Below, piece by piece: positions 9,708 through 17,504 of a stretch of DNA of 64,000 nt (position 1 is the stretch's first letter; each line of letters starts with the position of its first letter). The notes under the pieces are model-generated. The model was given only the letters and a program-made list of their open reading frames with translations. It was not told the DNA's origin and did not search any database. Source of the stretch: Thermoplasmatales archaeon (GTDB lineage: Archaea > Thermoplasmatota > Thermoplasmata > Thermoplasmatales > Thermoplasmataceae). Position numbers and translations under genes: made by a program. Location of the stretch: the NCBI GenBank assembly GCA_026127925.1, contig JAJSLM010000001.1, forward strand, positions 372,001-436,000, read 5' to 3'.

Positions 9708-10502
9708 ATGAATGATGGCGATTTCATAAAGATTAGTTACGAAATGTATGTCGGCGACGAAAGAAAACTGGTTCTGACAAGTGATGAAAAACTTGCCAGG
9801 GAAAGCAATATCTACCAGGATGGGGCAAAATATGAGGATCAGATTTTGATAGTTGGTTCTGATAAACCCATTAAGGAAATAAGCGAAGCACTGAACAAAT
9901 CGTTTCGCGAGGCCGTTATTGGAACGGATTACGAGATAAGGATAGAGCCCGAGAACGGCTTCGGAAAGAGAGATCCGAAGAACATTCAGCTGCACACATT
10001 TCGCGAACTGCAGAAGGAAAAAATAAATCCGGAGCTTGGCATGGAAGTTACACTGAAGGGCAGAACTGGAAAGATTATTTCTCTTACGCCAGGAAGAACT
10101 CTGATAGATTTCAATCATAAGTGGGCCGGAAAGGTAGTATTTTATAAATACAGAGTCAACGCGGTTATCTCTTCCCCAACAGATAAAATCTTGGCACTCC
10201 TGGATCTGGATTATCCGAACGGATCAAATGGTTTCAGTGTTAGCGAGAACAATGAAATCTTAGAAATACTCGTTCCCGATGATGCAAAGTTCAACAATGA
10301 ATGGCTTGAATCTAAGTTCAATTTTGTAACGGATGTTAGAAAGTACGTCAGCACAAATGAACTGAAACTTGTCGAAACGTATCCGAAACCTGAAGGTTCA
10401 GAGGCAAATGCCGAAACTGGAAAGACGGAAGAAGAAAAGGAACAGAAATCTGAAGTCGATAATAAACCAGTAGAGGAAAACATTGAGCAAGGAAAATCCT
10501 AG
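9708..10502 (+). CDS. FKBP-type peptidyl-prolyl isomerase, long archaeal type
   Basis: 264 residues. The start MNDGDFIKISYEMYV, the IGTDYEIRIEPENGFGKRDP segment and the later KAGKVVFYKYRV-like strand follow the SlyD/archaeal FKBP layout in which an insert-in-flap chaperone domain sits inside the isomerase domain. The C-terminal extension (about 165-235) is the one found in 26-30 kDa archaeal FKBPs and ends in a charged glutamate/lysine-rich tail. Expected role: proline isomerisation and cytosolic chaperone activity. A TATA box (GCTATAAATA near 9654) and a GGTGA ribosome-binding site precede the ATG. The 3' end overlaps trmJ by 20 nt. Confidence 0.87.
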   Translation: MNDGDFIKISYEMYVGDERKLVLTSDEKLARESNIYQDGAKYEDQILIVGSDKPIKEISEALNKSFREAVIGTDYEIRIEPENGFGKRDPKNIQLHTFRELQKEKINPELGMEVTLKGRTGKIISLTPGRTLIDFNHKWAGKVVFYKYRVNAVISSPTDKILALLDLDYPNGSNGFSVSENNEILEILVPDDAKFNNEWLESKFNFVTDVRKYVSTNELKLVETYPKPEGSEANAETGKTEEEKEQKSEVDNKPVEENIEQGKS

Positions 10503-11289
10503 ACCGCTGAAAAGAAAGAAGGACAAATTCAACGAGGAAGATCTCGCGGACAGACTGTCTGAGCTCTCATCCCGAGTTTCAGTTGTTTTGGTGAGTCCAA
10601 AAAATGAAGGGAATATTGGCGCAGTTGCGAGGATATTGAAAAATACTGGTTTAAGCGATCTGCGCCTCGTAAATCCGCCTGCATTAGGCGATGAAGCCTT
10701 TGCCAGATCTATGGGTGGAAGAGAGATTCTTGAAAATGCAAAAATTTTTTACGATTTTGAGGAATCGATAAAAGACTTTACAATTGTGGCAGGAACATCA
10801 AATGTTAAAACGGATGATGAGAGAAAATTCCTGAGAATACCTGTATCTCCTGAAACATTTTGGAAAAGTATTCTCCCAAAGAAGGGTCGGATTGCAATTG
10901 TATTCGGGAGGGAATCTGATGGATTGCGAAACGAAGAACTAGCAAAATGCAACTTTTTCATCAATATACCAGGGAATCCAGAATACAACGTCTATAATCT
11001 TTCCCATGCGGTTGGTATACTCCTTTACGAAATGATCAGGCAGGTTCCCTATAGCCAACTGCGTGGATCGGAGCTTATTTCTCCCAGAAATTTCGAACTT
11101 CTTGTGGGGCGCGTTGAGCGGCTGATATCCGATTCGAGTTATCCGGACTATAAGAAGGATAAATCGATGGTAATGATTCGCAGAATACTTTCAAGGGCGA
11201 ATATTACACAGAGTGAGTATTACAAGATTATGGGCGTCTTAAAATACATAGGTGGCCCGCGTTACGATAACGACGAGGAGAGAGATTGA
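10483..11289 (+). CDS. trmJ: TrmJ-like tRNA 2'-O-methyltransferase (SpoU/SPOUT)
   Basis: 268 residues from a TTG inside the end of the FKBP gene. All three SpoU motifs are visible: NEGNIGAVAR (motif 1), IVFGRESDGLRNEEL (motif 2) and IPGNPEYNVYNLSHAVGILLYE (motif 3), so the trefoil-knot SAM site is intact. The arrangement matches archaeal TrmJ, which methylates the ribose of tRNA position 32; the C-terminal helical extension (about 190-268) also fits. The first 25 residues are basic and poorly conserved, and the ATG-less start is the only one upstream of the core. Overlap with the FKBP gene suggests one transcript. Confidence 0.87.
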   Translation: MSKENPRPLKRKKDKFNEEDLADRLSELSSRVSVVLVSPKNEGNIGAVARILKNTGLSDLRLVNPPALGDEAFARSMGGREILENAKIFYDFEESIKDFTIVAGTSNVKTDDERKFLRIPVSPETFWKSILPKKGRIAIVFGRESDGLRNEELAKCNFFINIPGNPEYNVYNLSHAVGILLYEMIRQVPYSQLRGSELISPRNFELLVGRVERLISDSSYPDYKKDKSMVMIRRILSRANITQSEYYKIMGVLKYIGGPRYDNDEERD

Positions 11290-11418
11290 GAACAATATGC
11301 ATCTCATTTGTTCGTCAAGTTGAAAAGTTACAACAACTATTTTATCTATAATCCGTAATTTTGAAATTTAAAAATTTCCCATTGTGGAGCATGCTAAATT
11401 GGTGATTTTCGTCAAAAA

Positions 11419-11464
11419 CTTTTATTACCGGTAAACTATGAGGTTTACCGGTCGGTAGAATCAA
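11419..11464 (+). promoter_or_regulatory. rpl18e promoter with two ACCGGT palindromes
   Basis: A TATA-like CTTTTATTA (11419-11427) precedes the ribosomal operon. Between it and the ATG at 11465 lies a perfect 10-bp inverted repeat, ACCGGTAAAC (11427-11436) and GTTTACCGGT (11443-11452), with a 6-nt spacer. Each arm contains the self-complementary ACCGGT, centres 20 bp apart (two helical turns). The repeat covers the expected transcription start, so it could be an operator or, if transcribed, an mRNA hairpin. The function is inferred only. Confidence 0.6.
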
Positions 11465-11833
11465 ATGTCGATAAGATCAACTAAAAAGGAAAATCCATAT
11501 CTACGAGATACAATAGATACGTTACTGCAGATTTCAAGAGAGAATAATTCGAGCCTATGGAGGACTATTGCTGATAAGATGAGTTCTTCCCGTTCTAGGT
11601 ATGCAGATGTCAATCTCTCGAAGATCGATAAGGTGGCAAAGGATGGCGAGACACTCGTTGTTCCAGGAGCAGTCCTTGGCTCCGGTCACCTGAATAAGAA
11701 TGTCACGATAGCAGCATTAAAATTCTCTAAAAAGGCTGCTGAAAAGGCAAAAACTAGCGGATCAACAATTAAGTCTCTTGTAGAGCTGGCTAAAGATAAC
11801 CCGAAAGGAACAAATGTAAGAATCATGAGGTGA
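11465..11833 (+). CDS. rpl18e: 50S ribosomal protein L18e
   Basis: 122 residues, full length for the archaeal/eukaryotic L18e family, which shares its fold with bacterial L15. Typical segments are NPYLRDTIDTLLQISRE, the VNLSKIDKVAKDGETLVVPGAVLGSG core and the FSKKAAEKAK helix. First gene of the archaeal rpl18e-rpl13-rps9-rpoN cluster; it overlaps rpl13 by four bases. Confidence 0.95.
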   Translation: MSIRSTKKENPYLRDTIDTLLQISRENNSSLWRTIADKMSSSRSRYADVNLSKIDKVAKDGETLVVPGAVLGSGHLNKNVTIAALKFSKKAAEKAKTSGSTIKSLVELAKDNPKGTNVRIMR

Positions 11834-12252
11834 ATAATTTGCAATTGATAGACGGAACTAATCTCATTTATGGGCGATTGTCATCGTATGTTGCAAAGCA
11901 ACTTTTAAACGGCGAGGAAATTGTTATAGTGAATGCAAACAAGGTAGCTATAACCGGTTCCAAGGATAACATTTTCAAGAAGTTTGAGGCTCTCCGTGAC
12001 ATAGGCAGCGTAAGAAAAGGGCCATATTATCCGAGAACATCAAATCAGATACTTAGAAGGACTATTGGAGATATGCTCCCAAAGACCAAGACCAGAGGAG
12101 CGGAAGCATTAAAGAGATGCAAAGTTTACAGTGGATTTCCCGAGGATTTGAAAAAACTGGAGCCTAAGTCTCTGGATGAAGTGAAAAATAATAAATCCAC
12201 GGGATACCTTACTCTAGGTGAAATATCCAAACATCTTGGAGGAAAATATTAA
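11830..12252 (+). CDS. rpl13: 50S ribosomal protein L13
   Basis: 140 residues, GTG start overlapping the L18e stop (GGTGAATAA). The family core is clear: LIDGTNLIYGRLSSYVAKQL, IVIVNANKVAITGSK and the KGPYYPRTSNQILRRTIGDMLP segment that contacts 23S rRNA. Short archaeal form of the protein, in its usual place between L18e and S9, two bases from rps9. Confidence 0.95.
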   Translation: MNNLQLIDGTNLIYGRLSSYVAKQLLNGEEIVIVNANKVAITGSKDNIFKKFEALRDIGSVRKGPYYPRTSNQILRRTIGDMLPKTKTRGAEALKRCKVYSGFPEDLKKLEPKSLDEVKNNKSTGYLTLGEISKHLGGKY

Positions 12253-12254
12253 TT

Positions 12255-12665
12255 ATGGCAACAAAAAATGAGGTTGTGTTAACCTCTGGTAAAAGAAAGA
12301 CGGCCGTTGCAAGGGCACGTGTGAAGGTTGGAAATGGTAGAGTTACAATTAACGGTTTTCCGGTAGAATTGCATCCGGTTGAGATCCTCAGGGAGAAGAT
12401 AATGGAGCCTCTAACGCTCCTTGGTGATAAACTCAACACTATTGACATAAGCGTTGAGGTTTCCGGTGGCGGGACGACAGGTCAGGCAGATGCCTCGAGA
12501 ACCGCAATAGCCAAAGGTATAGTCGAGTATTTTAAGGATGATGCAATTGAATCTACGTTCAGACAGTATGATAGAACCTTGCTTGTAAACGATATCCGAA
12601 GAAAATTAGCGAAAAAACCAGCAGGCAGGGGTGCTAGAGCAAGGACCCAGAAATCATACAGGTGA
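12255..12665 (+). CDS. rps9: 30S ribosomal protein S9
   Basis: 136 residues. The VLTSGKRKTAVARARV start, the central GGGTTGQADASRTAIAKG motif and the basic tail ending in KSYR, which reaches the P-site tRNA in known ribosomes, identify S9. It follows rpl13 with a two-base gap and overlaps nothing; rpoN begins seven bases after its stop. Confidence 0.96.
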   Translation: MATKNEVVLTSGKRKTAVARARVKVGNGRVTINGFPVELHPVEILREKIMEPLTLLGDKLNTIDISVEVSGGGTTGQADASRTAIAKGIVEYFKDDAIESTFRQYDRTLLVNDIRRKLAKKPAGRGARARTQKSYR

Positions 12666-12672
12666 TTTAAAA

Positions 12673-12891
12673 ATGATGATTCCAGTGAGATGTTTTAGTT
12701 GCGGGCGCGTAATTGCTTCTGATTACCAGAAATTCAACCAGAAAATAAAAGAAATACGTTCTGATGGAAGAGAACCGACCCCACAAGAAATTTCTGCAAT
12801 AATGGACGATCTTGGCTTAAAGAGATATTGCTGCAGAAGAATGGTGCTATCCCACACGGACTTGATTGACGAAATACTGCCATTCTCATAA
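12673..12891 (+). CDS. rpoN: DNA-directed RNA polymerase subunit N (Rpo10)
   Basis: 72 residues from the ATG at 12673, preceded by AGGTGAT as ribosome-binding site. The zinc-bundle signature is complete: CFSCGR near the N-terminus and RYCCRRM near position 45-50. It is a small structural subunit that stabilises the Rpo3/Rpo11 assembly platform of archaeal RNA polymerase. The frame is open further upstream within rps9, but the ATG with its ribosome-binding site gives the standard length. A tRNA-Pro gene starts four bases after the stop and may be part of the same transcript. Confidence 0.95.
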   Translation: MMIPVRCFSCGRVIASDYQKFNQKIKEIRSDGREPTPQEISAIMDDLGLKRYCCRRMVLSHTDLIDEILPFS

Positions 12892-12894
12892 TCT

Positions 12895-12967
12895 GGGACC
12901 GTGGGGTAGTTTGGTATCCTACCAGCTTGGGGTGTTGGTAACTTGAGTTCAAATCTCAACGGTCCCA
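12895..12967 (+). tRNA. tRNA-Pro (GGG)
   Basis: Cloverleaf of 73 nt: acceptor GGGACCG/CGGTCCC, anticodon stem CCAGC/GTTGG (one G-U) with loop TTGGGGT giving anticodon GGG, T-stem TTGAG/CTCAA with loop TTCAAAT, discriminator A. No intron and no encoded CCA. It is directly downstream of rpoN in the same direction. Confidence 0.9.
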
Positions 12968-13605
12968 TTACTGATAAAATTCATGCATTATTTTCTTGAC
13001 ATATTTCTTTTAACTTGGATTATTTATACTCTATTATGGCCTGTTTAAATATATTTATACTTAGGAAAATCTAGCTGCCATCCTACACCTTCATTCAGTG
13101 TATAGTGACACCCCAATTTCCATTCCTTTATTTAAGGCGGGAGGACGGTAGAGGGATATTATCCATGTTACTTAATAAGACTAATGAAAGATCATCATTA
13201 ACTCTCAGAGTACTAGTAAGAATTTTCCGTGGTGATAGCACTATCAACATTCTATTGTAATATGTCGCAATAGCGTTTAAGAAGTCCAAGAGCGTGGACC
13301 AGAATTAATTGACAGTACATTTAGCTTTGAACGTTGACGATGAGGTGTACGTTGAATATGAGAATCCCAGGAAATCTTACAACCGAATTTTCAACGAAGT
13401 CTAAAGATAGCAGAAAAAAAGGATGCTCAGGGATTGAATCACCTGAAGATTTATCAAGCCACGAGATATGATTCATTCATTTTGAATGCATCTCTGATTT
13501 GAATCTGGAAATACTATGCTAAACTCTTTGTTATCTAAAATATCACTAAACCCATTTGAGTCAAGTCCAACTCGAAATTACGATAGTCAAATTAGAGCGA
13601 ATATT
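12968..13605. other. Gene-poor spacer with a decayed reading frame
   Basis: No intact gene is seen in these 638 bases. The minus strand holds a 57-codon open frame at 13128-13301 (FWSTLLDFLNAIATYYNR, later LSNMDNIPLPSSRLK then stop) that continues past its stop in transposase-like fashion but cannot be assigned to a family. Plus-strand frames near 13320-13470 are short and unrecognised. It probably contains decayed mobile DNA. Confidence 0.4.
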
Positions 13606-13821
13606 CTAACTATTTCCCATGGTTAAAGTAGTCTTCCGTTTCTTAATTCTAACTAGCATCAAAATGGCTATTGCAAAGAAAATCAGACCTAATACGTATC
13701 CGAGATTGAAAACCGTGCCACCACCCATGGGTATTTCCAAATAATTAATAGAGTTCATTACCCATAGCACCATTCCAACAACTATGAGCATAATTAGCAA
13801 AGTGGCCTCATCTCTAATCAT
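13606..13821 (-). CDS. Small two-helix membrane protein, unknown function
   Basis: 71 residues from the ATG at 13821. The frame is open to 13866, but a TATA-like GTTTATATAC at 13851-13860 makes the inner ATG (MIRDEATLL) the likely start. Two hydrophobic segments (about 6-26 and 37-59) enclose a short glycine-rich loop (IPMGGG), and the C-terminus is basic (VRIKKRK), which suggests it faces the cytoplasm. No family is recognised. It lies downstream of the S27ae gene but appears to have its own promoter. Confidence 0.55.
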   Translation of the reverse strand: MIRDEATLLIMLIVVGMVLWVMNSINYLEIPMGGGTVFNLGYVLGLIFFAIAILMLVRIKKRKTTLTMGNS

Positions 13822-13920
13822 TTTCACATCGTGAAATATAACACTTTTTTGTATATAAACGTTCACAATTGATGAAATTTTAATGTGTATGAGAAATCAT
13901 TTAAGTAATTTTGTCTCTTA

Positions 13921-14109
13921 TTACGCTTTTTTTCTCGTTGTTTTAGGTTTTTCAGAAGCTTCTTTTCGAAATTCGGTATAACCGCACTTTCCGCACGTAA
14001 ATCTGTCCTTGTGCTCAGCAAGGAATACACCTGGTCCGCATCTGGGGCAAAATCTTCTCTTCCTCTCAACTTTGTTGTCGGTAACAGAATAAAGTTCTCT
14101 TTTCATCAT
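13921..14109 (-). CDS. rps27ae: 30S ribosomal protein S27ae
   Basis: 62 residues. A four-cysteine zinc ribbon, [17 protein letters not shown] then [11 protein letters not shown], with a basic tail is the archaeal S27ae pattern; in eukaryotes this protein is made as a ubiquitin fusion, here it stands alone. The start uses ATGATG overlapping the stop of the S24e gene, so the two are translationally coupled. Either ATG may be used. Confidence 0.93.
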   Translation of the reverse strand: MMKRELYSVTDNKVERKRRFCPRCGPGVFLAEHKDRFTCGKCGYTEFRKEASEKPKTTRKKA

Positions 14110-14411
14110 TGAGTCGCTGTCTCCTTTGTTTTCAACCCGTTCCTGAACAATTCATAGTCCGGTTCATACAGTAATGCATTCTCTTTTGTGTCATAAATCT
14201 TTGAATATCCAATAACCTCATTTTTTCCCGTTTCTTGGATATTCCTATCAACAATGACAAGCTCTTTTGGAGCACCTGTATTTTTGGCAATTAAATCCTT
14301 TATCTTTTCCCGACTGGGAGTTGGTTCTCCAGCAAATACTATTCTATAGCGTATCTCCTTTCTATGAAGTAACTTATTTTCGGCCTGTTTTTCTATTTTT
14401 AATTCTTGCAT
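14106..14411 (-). CDS. rps24e: 30S ribosomal protein S24e
   Basis: 101 residues matching S24e: [16 protein letters not shown] at the start, [21 protein letters not shown] in the centre and the [17 protein letters not shown] segment. Usual length. It overlaps the dephospho-CoA kinase gene by 13 bases upstream and S27ae downstream, so the run rpo7, spt4, kinase, rps24e, rps27ae behaves as one archaeal operon. Confidence 0.95.
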   Translation of the reverse strand: MQELKIEKQAENKLLHRKEIRYRIVFAGEPTPSREKIKDLIAKNTGAPKELVIVDRNIQETGKNEVIGYSKIYDTKENALLYEPDYELFRNGLKTKETATQ

Positions 14412-14908
14412 CTTATCTCCATCCTGGACAAAATATGATCAACTAATTTCTTAATGTTTTCATTAATTTCTATGCATGCCATTCCCACATCCGGAATGCC
14501 GTAAGCAATTACTGTATTTTGATCTGAATAAAAAATTATTGGTATGACAGACAGATCTTCCTCTCCTTCAATCTCTATCCTTCCTCCGTTTCCTTTCATC
14601 AGTCTCTCAATGAGAAAGAACAAATCATGACTTATGACGCCTGGGGCATTTTTTATACTTTCAGATCCTGAACGATGCGTGAAATAACCATCACTGGTTC
14701 TTTTTGTCTTTAGATCGACGACTTCGAGAAAAGGTTTTATCCCGTTTTGTTCAAGTCTCTCGGTGGTAACGTCGCCAACAGAAACAATCCTTTTCTCGGA
14801 GAATTTAGTCTTAAAAACCTCTGGGTTGCAGAGTTCCCCATTGTTGAGCGTAATCAACCTCCTGGCATCATCGCTCAGTACGAATTCACTGCCTGACTCT
14901 AATTGCAT
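14399..14908 (-). CDS. GTP-dependent dephospho-CoA kinase (DUF359)
   Basis: 169 residues from ATG 14908 (a GTG six bases earlier is also possible). Family marks: [22 protein letters not shown], and the [17 protein letters not shown] segment followed by [11 protein letters not shown]. These are the conserved acidic motifs of the archaeal DUF359 enzymes, shown in Thermococcus to phosphorylate dephospho-CoA with GTP, the last step of CoA synthesis and unrelated to bacterial CoaE. Its place between Spt4 and S24e is the common archaeal gene order. Activity here is inferred from the family. Confidence 0.87.
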   Translation of the reverse strand: MQLESGSEFVLSDDARRLITLNNGELCNPEVFKTKFSEKRIVSVGDVTTERLEQNGIKPFLEVVDLKTKRTSDGYFTHRSGSESIKNAPGVISHDLFFLIERLMKGNGGRIEIEGEEDLSVIPIIFYSDQNTVIAYGIPDVGMACIEINENIKKLVDHILSRMEIRCKN

Positions 14909-15080
14909 AAGCACCTGGTTCTACAATATTGGCCCTCTTCGCTATCTCCGATCTTGCAGGGTCAATAATTATTAGAAAGCCATACCATTCGGTAGTTGTT
15001 TTCTCGTTTGCATGCACCGGACAGGTTTTCTCCGTTGTTAGAATCTTGCATTTTTTACATGCCCTGTATTCCTGTTTCAT
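14886..15080 (-). CDS. spt4: Transcription elongation factor Spt4 (RNAP subunit E'')
   Basis: 64 residues with a four-cysteine zinc site: YRACKKCKILT and TCPVH in the first 25 residues (the last ligand is replaced by the His/Cys arrangement CPVH), then the FLIIIDPARSEIAKRANI core typical of archaeal Spt4/RpoE2. It partners Spt5 to form the processivity clamp of RNA polymerase. It sits downstream of rpo7 and overlaps the kinase gene, as in many archaea. Confidence 0.92.
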   Translation of the reverse strand: MKQEYRACKKCKILTTEKTCPVHANEKTTTEWYGFLIIIDPARSEIAKRANIVEPGAYAIRVRQ

Positions 15081-15182
15081 TTCTCCACCTTTCTTGTAAA
15101 TTCACCTTGATCTTCTAACGATATATAATGCATATTTTCACCGTTTACGAAATTGCCAGTTGCTTATTTCCCTCACAGGCGA

Positions 15183-15764
15183 TTAACTTTCGACCTTCTT
15201 GATCAGCCATTCTGGTTTACCCAAACCTACTTGCTTCATGGTAAGACCGATCTTGCTATCCTTTGCAGAGAGGGAACTAAGATTTAGAGATACTACGCGA
15301 ACCCTGAGCTTGTCTCCTATTTTGATTTCCTTTTTTGTATCCTTTCCAATAAGTCTCTGGCTTCCAGCATCAATGTCGATTCTGTCGTCCATTACCTGGC
15401 TCTTATGAAGTAATCCTTCGAAAGGACCAAATCTTACAAAGAGACCGAATGGTTGAACAGAGACAACAAGGCCTTCAACGATCTCCTGCATCTCCAAATA
15501 GTATCCCAGTGCATTGTATCTGACTGTTTGATAAACTCCGCCATCTCCGTGCACTATTACGCCATCGCCTATTGGTTCAACATTCATTATTGATATTACA
15601 AAGTATTTTCCCGGTGAATTATTCTCGTTCCCTTCACTCTTGAAATCAACAAGTTTCCCCTCCAACGATGCCTTTGTAACCTCAAGCATCGCCCTGTCAT
15701 AATCTTCAGATAGCTTATCCGGAGGTATCCTCGCAACATATTCTTCTTCAACTTCTACATACAT
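15183..15764 (-). CDS. rpoE1: DNA-directed RNA polymerase subunit Rpo7 (E')
   Basis: 193 residues. N-terminal tip domain (MYVEVEEEYVARIPPDKL), a central VEPIGDGVIVHGDGGVYQTVRYNAL segment, and an S1 RNA-binding domain at about 80-170 (GLVVSVQPFGLFVRFGPFEGLLHKSQV). With Rpo4 it forms the stalk of archaeal RNA polymerase that binds emerging RNA and helps open promoters. First gene of the operon reaching to S27ae, with 100 bases between it and spt4. Confidence 0.95.
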   Translation of the reverse strand: MYVEVEEEYVARIPPDKLSEDYDRAMLEVTKASLEGKLVDFKSEGNENNSPGKYFVISIMNVEPIGDGVIVHGDGGVYQTVRYNALGYYLEMQEIVEGLVVSVQPFGLFVRFGPFEGLLHKSQVMDDRIDIDAGSQRLIGKDTKKEIKIGDKLRVRVVSLNLSSLSAKDSKIGLTMKQVGLGKPEWLIKKVES

Positions 15765-16016
15765 AGTTCATCCTCTTAACAGAATTAACCTTGATCTTTG
15801 CGGATATTATCTATGATTACTTTAAATTATCTAATTCAATTTTTCGTCTGTTTCGTATTTCAATCAAATTCATCTCATGAACCACTTATAAACTTCTTCT
15901 GACGTCTGTATGCTCATCCAAGCAATTGGTCTCAATTGATAAAGTAGCGGATCACTTCAAAAGTACAATAAGAGTTAATGGGACCATAGTTTTGAAATGT
16001 TTGTTCCAGTCCTTCT

Positions 16017-17504
16017 TCAATGAAAGATTGAATTGTAAAGGTCCTCACCGTAACTTGTAGGAAGCGGTTTGCCTTCTACGATCTTGAAAGATGGGCTTTC
16101 AGTTTCAAGCCTATTCGCCCTGACGAACATCATCCCATTTCCTCTCTTATCATAATAGGCTGCTGCAAGATCGTATAAATGCGTGACAAAGAATACCTTA
16201 ATATTTTTCTCAATAAGTGCATTGATGATCTGTTTTGCAATCTCCGAACCTTCGATAGAGTTTGTTGCCGCGAAAGATTCATTAAAACAGACAAGACTCC
16301 TTGACATAAGGTGGTCAACAATGAGATTCATCCTGCTCAATTCTTCGTCAAATTTACCTTTATCCATTCCCGCGTCTTCTTCTCTCTTGAAATGAGTAAA
16401 TATAGCGTGCACTATCGGAATTTTTGCATATTCGGCGGAAACAAAGAGTCCGCTTTGCATTAATAATTGAGCCTGGCCCAAGCTTCTTAAGAAAGTCGAT
16501 TTTCCACCTCCGTTTGCTCCGGTTATCACCAGGAGTCTTAGCTTATCTGTACTGAGGTTGTTGCCCACCGGCTTTTTCTGCAACTTTATACCGAGGGATA
16601 TGTCGCAAAGTTCCCTGAATTCCGTAGCGCCGTCAAAGTCCTGTGCTATGGGAAAGACTATGGGCATAGAGGTCTTTTCAATAGCATCGTACAGATTTAT
16701 GCTTGCAACACAAAATCCGATCTCCATCTCAATTTCATTTATGAATCCAAGGACGTTTTCAGCAGAATCCTGTAGTGCATTAGTTACGTCTATTATGGCT
16801 TTTCTTCTCATTGCAGATAATGCCTGCGCACCGGCCTCATCCCTTTCAGGTAAGACATATGTGTAATGGCGATTCCTATGCCTCAATGATATCCTTGGAA
16901 GAGCGTGCTTAATCTCTTTTGGCTTCAGCAGCATATAGTCAGATATCGAATTTGCTTTGCCAATTTTTCCTCTCACACTGATACCGCGCTCGAAGCTTAA
17001 ATTAGCCAAGTGTCTTCTAATATCTCTTATATACTCTGAGCTAAAATTTTTCTGCATAAATTCTACGAGAGAACGGAAACCGTTTGAACTAAACTGATTA
17101 GAATTCCTAATTAATGTGCCCCTAACGTATTCTATCGTATCGATATAGATAGATAATATTGATATGGATTCGTTGAGAATGTATTCCGGGTTGGAACTTC
17201 CCATCCAGAAATGGTGCTCCCTAGCCTTTGAAACCGATTTAAAAAATCGGTCATATATGTCCCTTATAATTTCCGAATTTTTAAGAGAATCCTCGATTAC
17301 TTTTTGGCGATATTTTATAGTATCCTGCTCCATGATAGGATTCAAGACAATCTCCATAGCTATTTTCTTTAGCTCTTTGTCGCCACCAGACATAGCATTA
17401 AACACACGTTCAAGCTCAAAATCTTTCACAAGGTCATTGCTACTCCATGGAAGCTCGTCGAAAACGCGATCACTCTCTTTATTAAACAGTAAAGATGGTC
17501 TCAT
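16017..17504 (-). CDS. MutS-like ATPase A (lacks mismatch-binding domain)
   Basis: 495 residues: a helical MutS lever/core region (about 30-300) and the C-terminal MutS domain V ATPase. Walker A GANGGGKS (329-336) is intact; Walker B reads LVCFNE (404-409), so the usual DE is NE (Asn408-Glu409). The switch histidine is kept in VTHLYD (Thr441-His442). The N-terminal mismatch-recognition domain of bacterial MutS is absent. It overlaps the upstream MutS-like gene by four bases (ATGA), so the two products probably form a heterodimer. DNA repair, recombination or structure recognition is possible; the role is unknown. Confidence 0.85.
   Translation of the reverse strand: MRPSLLFNKESDRVFDELPWSSNDLVKDFELERVFNAMSGGDKELKKIAMEIVLNPIMEQDTIKYRQKVIEDSLKNSEIIRDIYDRFFKSVSKAREHHFWMGSSNPEYILNESISILSIYIDTIEYVRGTLIRNSNQFSSNGFRSLVEFMQKNFSSEYIRDIRRHLANLSFERGISVRGKIGKANSISDYMLLKPKEIKHALPRISLRHRNRHYTYVLPERDEAGAQALSAMRRKAIIDVTNALQDSAENVLGFINEIEMEIGFCVASINLYDAIEKTSMPIVFPIAQDFDGATEFRELCDISLGIKLQKKPVGNNLSTDKLRLLVITGANGGGKSTFLRSLGQAQLLMQSGLFVSAEYAKIPIVHAIFTHFKREEDAGMDKGKFDEELSRMNLIVDHLMSRSLVCFNESFAATNSIEGSEIAKQIINALIEKNIKVFFVTHLYDLAAAYYDKRGNGMMFVRANRLETESPSFKIVEGKPLPTSYGEDLYNSIFH

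Noticed and set aside
12968-13605. SRP or RNase P RNA gene in the spacer after tRNA-Pro
   Set aside because: None of the conserved sequence blocks of these RNAs is visible and no long GC-rich helix can be drawn.
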